Shown here one piece after another: positions 60,839-64,000 of a stretch of DNA of 64,000 bases. Position 1 is the first letter of the stretch; each line of letters opens with the position of its first letter. Position numbers and translations under genes: made by a program. Source of the DNA: Mesorhizobium sp. M2A.F.Ca.ET.046.03.2.1 (GTDB lineage: Bacteria > Pseudomonadota > Alphaproteobacteria > Rhizobiales > Rhizobiaceae); assembly GCF_003952425.1 (NCBI RefSeq), contig NZ_CP034449.1:744001-808000 (forward strand), read 5' to 3'. The notes under the pieces were generated by a model. The model was not told the origin of the DNA. It made no database searches and was given only the letters and a program-made list of their open reading frames with translations.

Positions 60839-62497
60839 ATGCCGAAGCATTTCAGGACGATCGACGCCGCTCGCAAAACCCTCAGCGCAATCGAAAATTC
60901 CGCTATCGACGAATTGCTCTCCGGCAGGATCGGCCGGCGTGAATTCCTGCGCCATGGCAGCGTGCTCGGCCTGTCGCTGCCCTTCCTCGGCGGCATCGCT
61001 TCGGCTGTCGGCCTCGGCGCTCCGCAAGCACGCGCCGAGGGCAAGCCCGGCGGCACGGTGCGCGCCGGCATCGCCGTGCCCGGCGGCGCCATCGATCCGG
61101 TGACTTTCTACGACAGCGGCAGCTACCAGCTCGCCTTCCAGACGTCAGAGTTCCTGTGTGTGACGCAGCCCGACCTGACGCTGAAGCCGGTGCTGGCGGA
61201 AAGCTGGTCGCCCAATGCCGACGGCAGCGTGTGGACCTTCAAGCTGCGCAAGGGCGTGAAATTCCACAATGGCGAGGATTTCAAGGCCGACGACGTCGTG
61301 GCGACCTTCGACCGCCTTGCCGATCCGAACGGCCCCTCCAACGCTCTCTCGGTGTTCAAGGGCCTGCTGTCGAAGGGCGGCACGCGCAAGGTCGACGACC
61401 ACACGGTCGAATTCCATCTCGACGCGCCGAACGGCAGTTTCCCCTATTCGGTGTCGATCGACAATTACAACGCCGTCATCCTGCCGGCGAGCTACAAGGG
61501 CGACTACGAGAAGACCTTCGAAGGCACCGGTCCGTTCCGGCTAGAAAGCTACACGCCGAAGGTCGGCGCGACCTTCGTGCGTAATGCCGACTACTGGGGC
61601 GAGAAGGCGCTGCCCGACCGGCTGGAATTCAAGTTCTATGGCGACGTGCAGCCGCGGATTCTCGCGCTGCAGGCGGGCGAGGTCGACGTGCTCGACGCCA
61701 TCCCGCTCGACGTCAGCCAGGTGGTGCTCGGCAATCCCGACATCACGGTGCTGCGCGTGGCGTCCACCGCGCATCGCCAGCTGCATATGCGCTGCGACAT
61801 GGCGCCCTTCACCGACAAGCGCGTGCGCCAGGCGCTGGCTCTGTGCATCGACCGCTCCAAGCTGGTCGACGGACTCTGCCGCGGCATGGCGGCGACCGGC
61901 AATGACAGCCCGTTCGCGCCGGCCTTCCCGGTCACCGACAAATCGATTGCCCAGCGCACGCAGGACATCGCCAAGGCCAAGCAATTGATGGAAGCGGCCG
62001 GCCTTGGCAGCGGCTTCGACATAACGCTGACGACGCTGCGCTATTCCGACATCCCGGGCTATGCGCAGCTGTTCCAGAACTTCGCCAAGGAAATCGGCGC
62101 GCGCATCGCGCTCAACATCGAGGACCAGGACAAATATTACGGCAAGGCGGTGTTCGGCCAGTCGGACTGGCTGGACAGCCCGCTCGGCATCACCGACTAC
62201 GCGCATCGCAGCGTACCGAACGTGTTCCTGAAAAGCCCGCTGGTCAGCGACGGGTCGTGGAACGCGGCGCATTTCAAGAACGCGACCTATGACGGGCTGG
62301 TCACCGGCTACCTCAAGGCGCTCGACCTCGACGCCCAGCGCAAGGCCGCTTCCGACATCCAGAAGCTGCTGCTCGATGAGACGCCGGTGATCTTCAGCTA
62401 TTTCCCGGACCTGCTGGTACCCGTGCGCAAGACTGTCAGCGGCGTGCCGCCGATCGCCGCCGGCCTGCTGCTCGATCGCGTATCGGTGGCGTCATGA
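60839..62497 (+). CDS. Dpp/Opp-type ABC solute-binding protein, Tat signal (second paralogue)
   Basis: The 552-residue product has a Tat signal (GRREFLRHGSVLGLSLPFLGG near residues 37-57) and an SBP_bac_5 core. It is a close relative of the protein at 54109-55773; FHLDAPNGSFPY, PASYKGDYEKTFEGTGPF and YTPKVGATFVRNADYWG align almost exactly. Probably it delivers a different ligand to the same transporter, as there is no separate permease. The next gene overlaps its stop by four bases. Confidence 0.9.
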   Translation: MPKHFRTIDAARKTLSAIENSAIDELLSGRIGRREFLRHGSVLGLSLPFLGGIASAVGLGAPQARAEGKPGGTVRAGIAVPGGAIDPVTFYDSGSYQLAFQTSEFLCVTQPDLTLKPVLAESWSPNADGSVWTFKLRKGVKFHNGEDFKADDVVATFDRLADPNGPSNALSVFKGLLSKGGTRKVDDHTVEFHLDAPNGSFPYSVSIDNYNAVILPASYKGDYEKTFEGTGPFRLESYTPKVGATFVRNADYWGEKALPDRLEFKFYGDVQPRILALQAGEVDVLDAIPLDVSQVVLGNPDITVLRVASTAHRQLHMRCDMAPFTDKRVRQALALCIDRSKLVDGLCRGMAATGNDSPFAPAFPVTDKSIAQRTQDIAKAKQLMEAAGLGSGFDITLTTLRYSDIPGYAQLFQNFAKEIGARIALNIEDQDKYYGKAVFGQSDWLDSPLGITDYAHRSVPNVFLKSPLVSDGSWNAAHFKNATYDGLVTGYLKALDLDAQRKAASDIQKLLLDETPVIFSYFPDLLVPVRKTVSGVPPIAAGLLLDRVSVAS

Positions 62498-63390
62498 CCG
62501 TGACCGCGCGAAAGAACCCGGCAGCAAACGACGAGAAGAGGACGACGACCATTCGCAAGCCCCATCTGCGCGGCCGCGGGCCGCATTTCCCGATCCTCGA
62601 CGGCATCGTGCAGTACGAGTTCGAACCGGGCTATGTCGCCTTCACCATGCCCTCGCCCAAGCGGATCAGGGTGCAGGTCGGGCCGATGATCGTCGCCGAC
62701 ACCACCAAGGCGCTGGTGTTCCAGGAGAGCGACCATCTGCCGGTCTATTACTTCCCGATGAGCGACGTGCGCGAGGAGTTCCTGCTGCCCAGCCGCACGA
62801 AGACGGAGGATCCGTTCAAGGGTGTCGCCACACATTATTCGCTGAACACCGGCATCACGCTGGTCGAGGACGGCGCCTGGCGCTACCTCGATCCAGTCAA
62901 GGGCTGCCCGCCGATCCAGGACTACATCTCCTTCTACTGGCCGAAGATGACGCACTGGTTTGAAGAGGACGAAGAGATCTTCGTCCATGCCCGCGACCCG
63001 TTCCGCCGCGTCGACTGCCTGCCTTCGTCGCGGCGCGTGCAGGTGATCCTCGACGGCGAGCAGGTGGCCGATTCACGACGCGGCGTGTTCCTGTTCGAAA
63101 CCGGACATCCGGTTCGGCACTACCTGCCGATCTCGGACACGCGCCTCGATATGTTTGCGCCCAGCCGCTACATCTCGCGCTGCCCCTACAAGGGCATCTC
63201 CAACTACTACCATGTGACGACGCCGAAGAAACGGCACGAGAACCTGGTCTGGTATTATCCCGAGCCGGTGCATGAGGCCGAGCGCATCAAGGCGCTGGTG
63301 TGCTTTCATCACGAGCTGGTCGACAAGATTCTGGTCGACGGCGTGGAAATTCCGAAGGAAGCGACGGCGGCGTCGGACGGATATTTTTGA
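62494..63390 (+). CDS. double DUF427-domain protein
   Basis: The 298-residue product has two tandem DUF427 domains. The first has KALVFQESDHLPVYYFPMSD and FKGVATHYSL. The second has RGVFLFETGHPVRHYLPISD and YKGISNYYHV. Usual DUF427 proteins are about 100-130 residues with one domain, and no reaction is known. It is translationally coupled to the binding protein gene, which ties it to the use of the imported compound. It has no signal peptide. Confidence 0.85.
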   Translation: MTVTARKNPAANDEKRTTTIRKPHLRGRGPHFPILDGIVQYEFEPGYVAFTMPSPKRIRVQVGPMIVADTTKALVFQESDHLPVYYFPMSDVREEFLLPSRTKTEDPFKGVATHYSLNTGITLVEDGAWRYLDPVKGCPPIQDYISFYWPKMTHWFEEDEEIFVHARDPFRRVDCLPSSRRVQVILDGEQVADSRRGVFLFETGHPVRHYLPISDTRLDMFAPSRYISRCPYKGISNYYHVTTPKKRHENLVWYYPEPVHEAERIKALVCFHHELVDKILVDGVEIPKEATAASDGYF

Positions 63391-63475
63391 ACCTCGAGCC
63401 CTGTGGCCGGCCAGATCAGGCCGCTTGATCGAGGCGTCATTCAGCGCATACCTTCCGGTAATCAGGGAGGGTGCG

Positions 63476-64000
63476 ATGGATCTTTTCAAACTGGACGGCG
63501 GCGTGGCGCTGGTGACGGGCGCCGGCAGCGGCATTGGTCAGGCGATCGCGATCGGGCTTGCCGAGGCCGGCGCCGATGTCGCCTGTTTCGGTCATGCCTC
63601 GAATGGCGGGCTTGAGCAGACTGCCGAGAAGATCAAGGCGCTCGGCCGCAAGGCACTGATGCTGACGGGGAGCGTGACGGCCGAGACCGACCTCGCCGCG
63701 GCGATCGATCGGGTTGAAGCCGAACTCGGCGCGCTGACGGTTGCCGTCAACAATGCCGGCATAGCTGGATCGGAAGCGGCCGAGACCATGCCGCTGGAAA
63801 AATGGCGCAAGGTGCACGAGGTCAATGTCGCAGGTGTGTTTCTGTCCTGTCAGGCCGAGGCACGCGTCATGCTTCCCCGGCGTGCGGGCTCCATCATCAA
63901 CATCGCCTCGATGTCGGGCACCATCGTCAACCGCGGGCTGACGCAGGCGCACTACAACTCATCCAAAGCCGCCGTCATCCACATGTCGAAGAGCCTCGCC
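63476..64000 (+). CDS. short-chain dehydrogenase/reductase, cut by window end
   Basis: The visible 175 residues show a Rossmann start (VALVTGAGSGIGQAI), NNAG, and the active-site residues Ser147, Tyr160 and Lys164 (AHYNSSKAAVIHMSKS). These define an NAD(P)-dependent classical SDR oxidoreductase. About 75 residues are missing at the C-terminus. AGGGAGG precedes the ATG at 63476 by about five bases. It lies downstream of the DUF427 gene, likely part of the same catabolic set. Confidence 0.9.
   Translation, partial: MDLFKLDGGVALVTGAGSGIGQAIAIGLAEAGADVACFGHASNGGLEQTAEKIKALGRKALMLTGSVTAETDLAAAIDRVEAELGALTVAVNNAGIAGSEAAETMPLEKWRKVHEVNVAGVFLSCQAEARVMLPRRAGSIINIASMSGTIVNRGLTQAHYNSSKAAVIHMSKSLA

Noticed and set aside
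1..64000. CRISPR array
   Set aside because: No regularly spaced short direct repeats; the repeats seen are palindromic intergenic elements with unrelated spacing.
1..64000. Genomic island or prophage
   Set aside because: Only one insertion sequence was seen; no integrase, phage gene, tRNA target or attachment repeat is visible.

Overview
The window looks like chromosomal DNA of a rhizobial alphaproteobacterium, most likely Mesorhizobium or a close relative. This is inferred from high GC, an F0 ATP synthase operon lacking the F1 genes but carrying paired b and b' subunits, a BacA/SbmA transporter, an alpha-r14-type small RNA, many ABC uptake operons, and families of palindromic intergenic repeats. 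No species was confirmed by a search.

Layout. 1-12 kb is mainly housekeeping: a short glycosyltransferase, a PA0069-type radical SAM protein, RNase HII (rnhB), the F0 operon atpI-atpB-atpE-b'-b (minus strand), a SleB-type wall hydrolase, an MFS transporter with divergent LysR, the GTPase Der and a YfgM-like TPR protein. 12-21 kb holds a polysaccharide deacetylase, BacA, a YbfB-type MFS transporter, a LysR, an M29 aminopeptidase, a frameshifted DUF488 gene, an ArsC/YffB-like protein, an SRAP protein (YedK/HMCES) and a zinc-ribbon protein. 21-30 kb is one minus-strand operon: polyamine-type ABC transporter, gamma-glutamyltransferase, an AMP ligase resembling oxalate-CoA ligase, and a ketopantoate-reductase-like enzyme, with a divergent GntR regulator. 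30-36 kb is a second polyamine-type system with a PuuB-like oxidase and a PuuR-like XRE-cupin regulator. 36-42 kb is a sugar-type ABC operon with an FAH-family enzyme and a LacI regulator, followed by the small RNA and an IS5-type element. 43-49 kb is a TetR-controlled RND efflux pump. 49-64 kb holds a LysR/2OG-oxygenase pair and a catabolic island: GntR, two enolase-superfamily enzymes, a Dpp-type ABC transporter with a fused double ATPase, a LysR, a second paralogous binding protein, a double DUF427 protein and an SDR cut by the window end.

How it works together. Most of the second half is uptake plus catabolism, each block with a local regulator. Candidate operators are visible for four of them: two TTTCA-N6-TGAAA sites in the PuuR-like cluster, twin GTTAC-N6-GTAAC sites at tetR/RND, and palindromes of the FadR/VanR type at both GntR genes. 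Hairpins lie just after three binding-protein genes and after atpE, where extra product is needed. Four families of palindromic repeats are scattered through the window. One copy is split by the insertion sequence, which lets its ends be mapped to the base. No tRNA, rRNA, CRISPR or prophage genes were seen.
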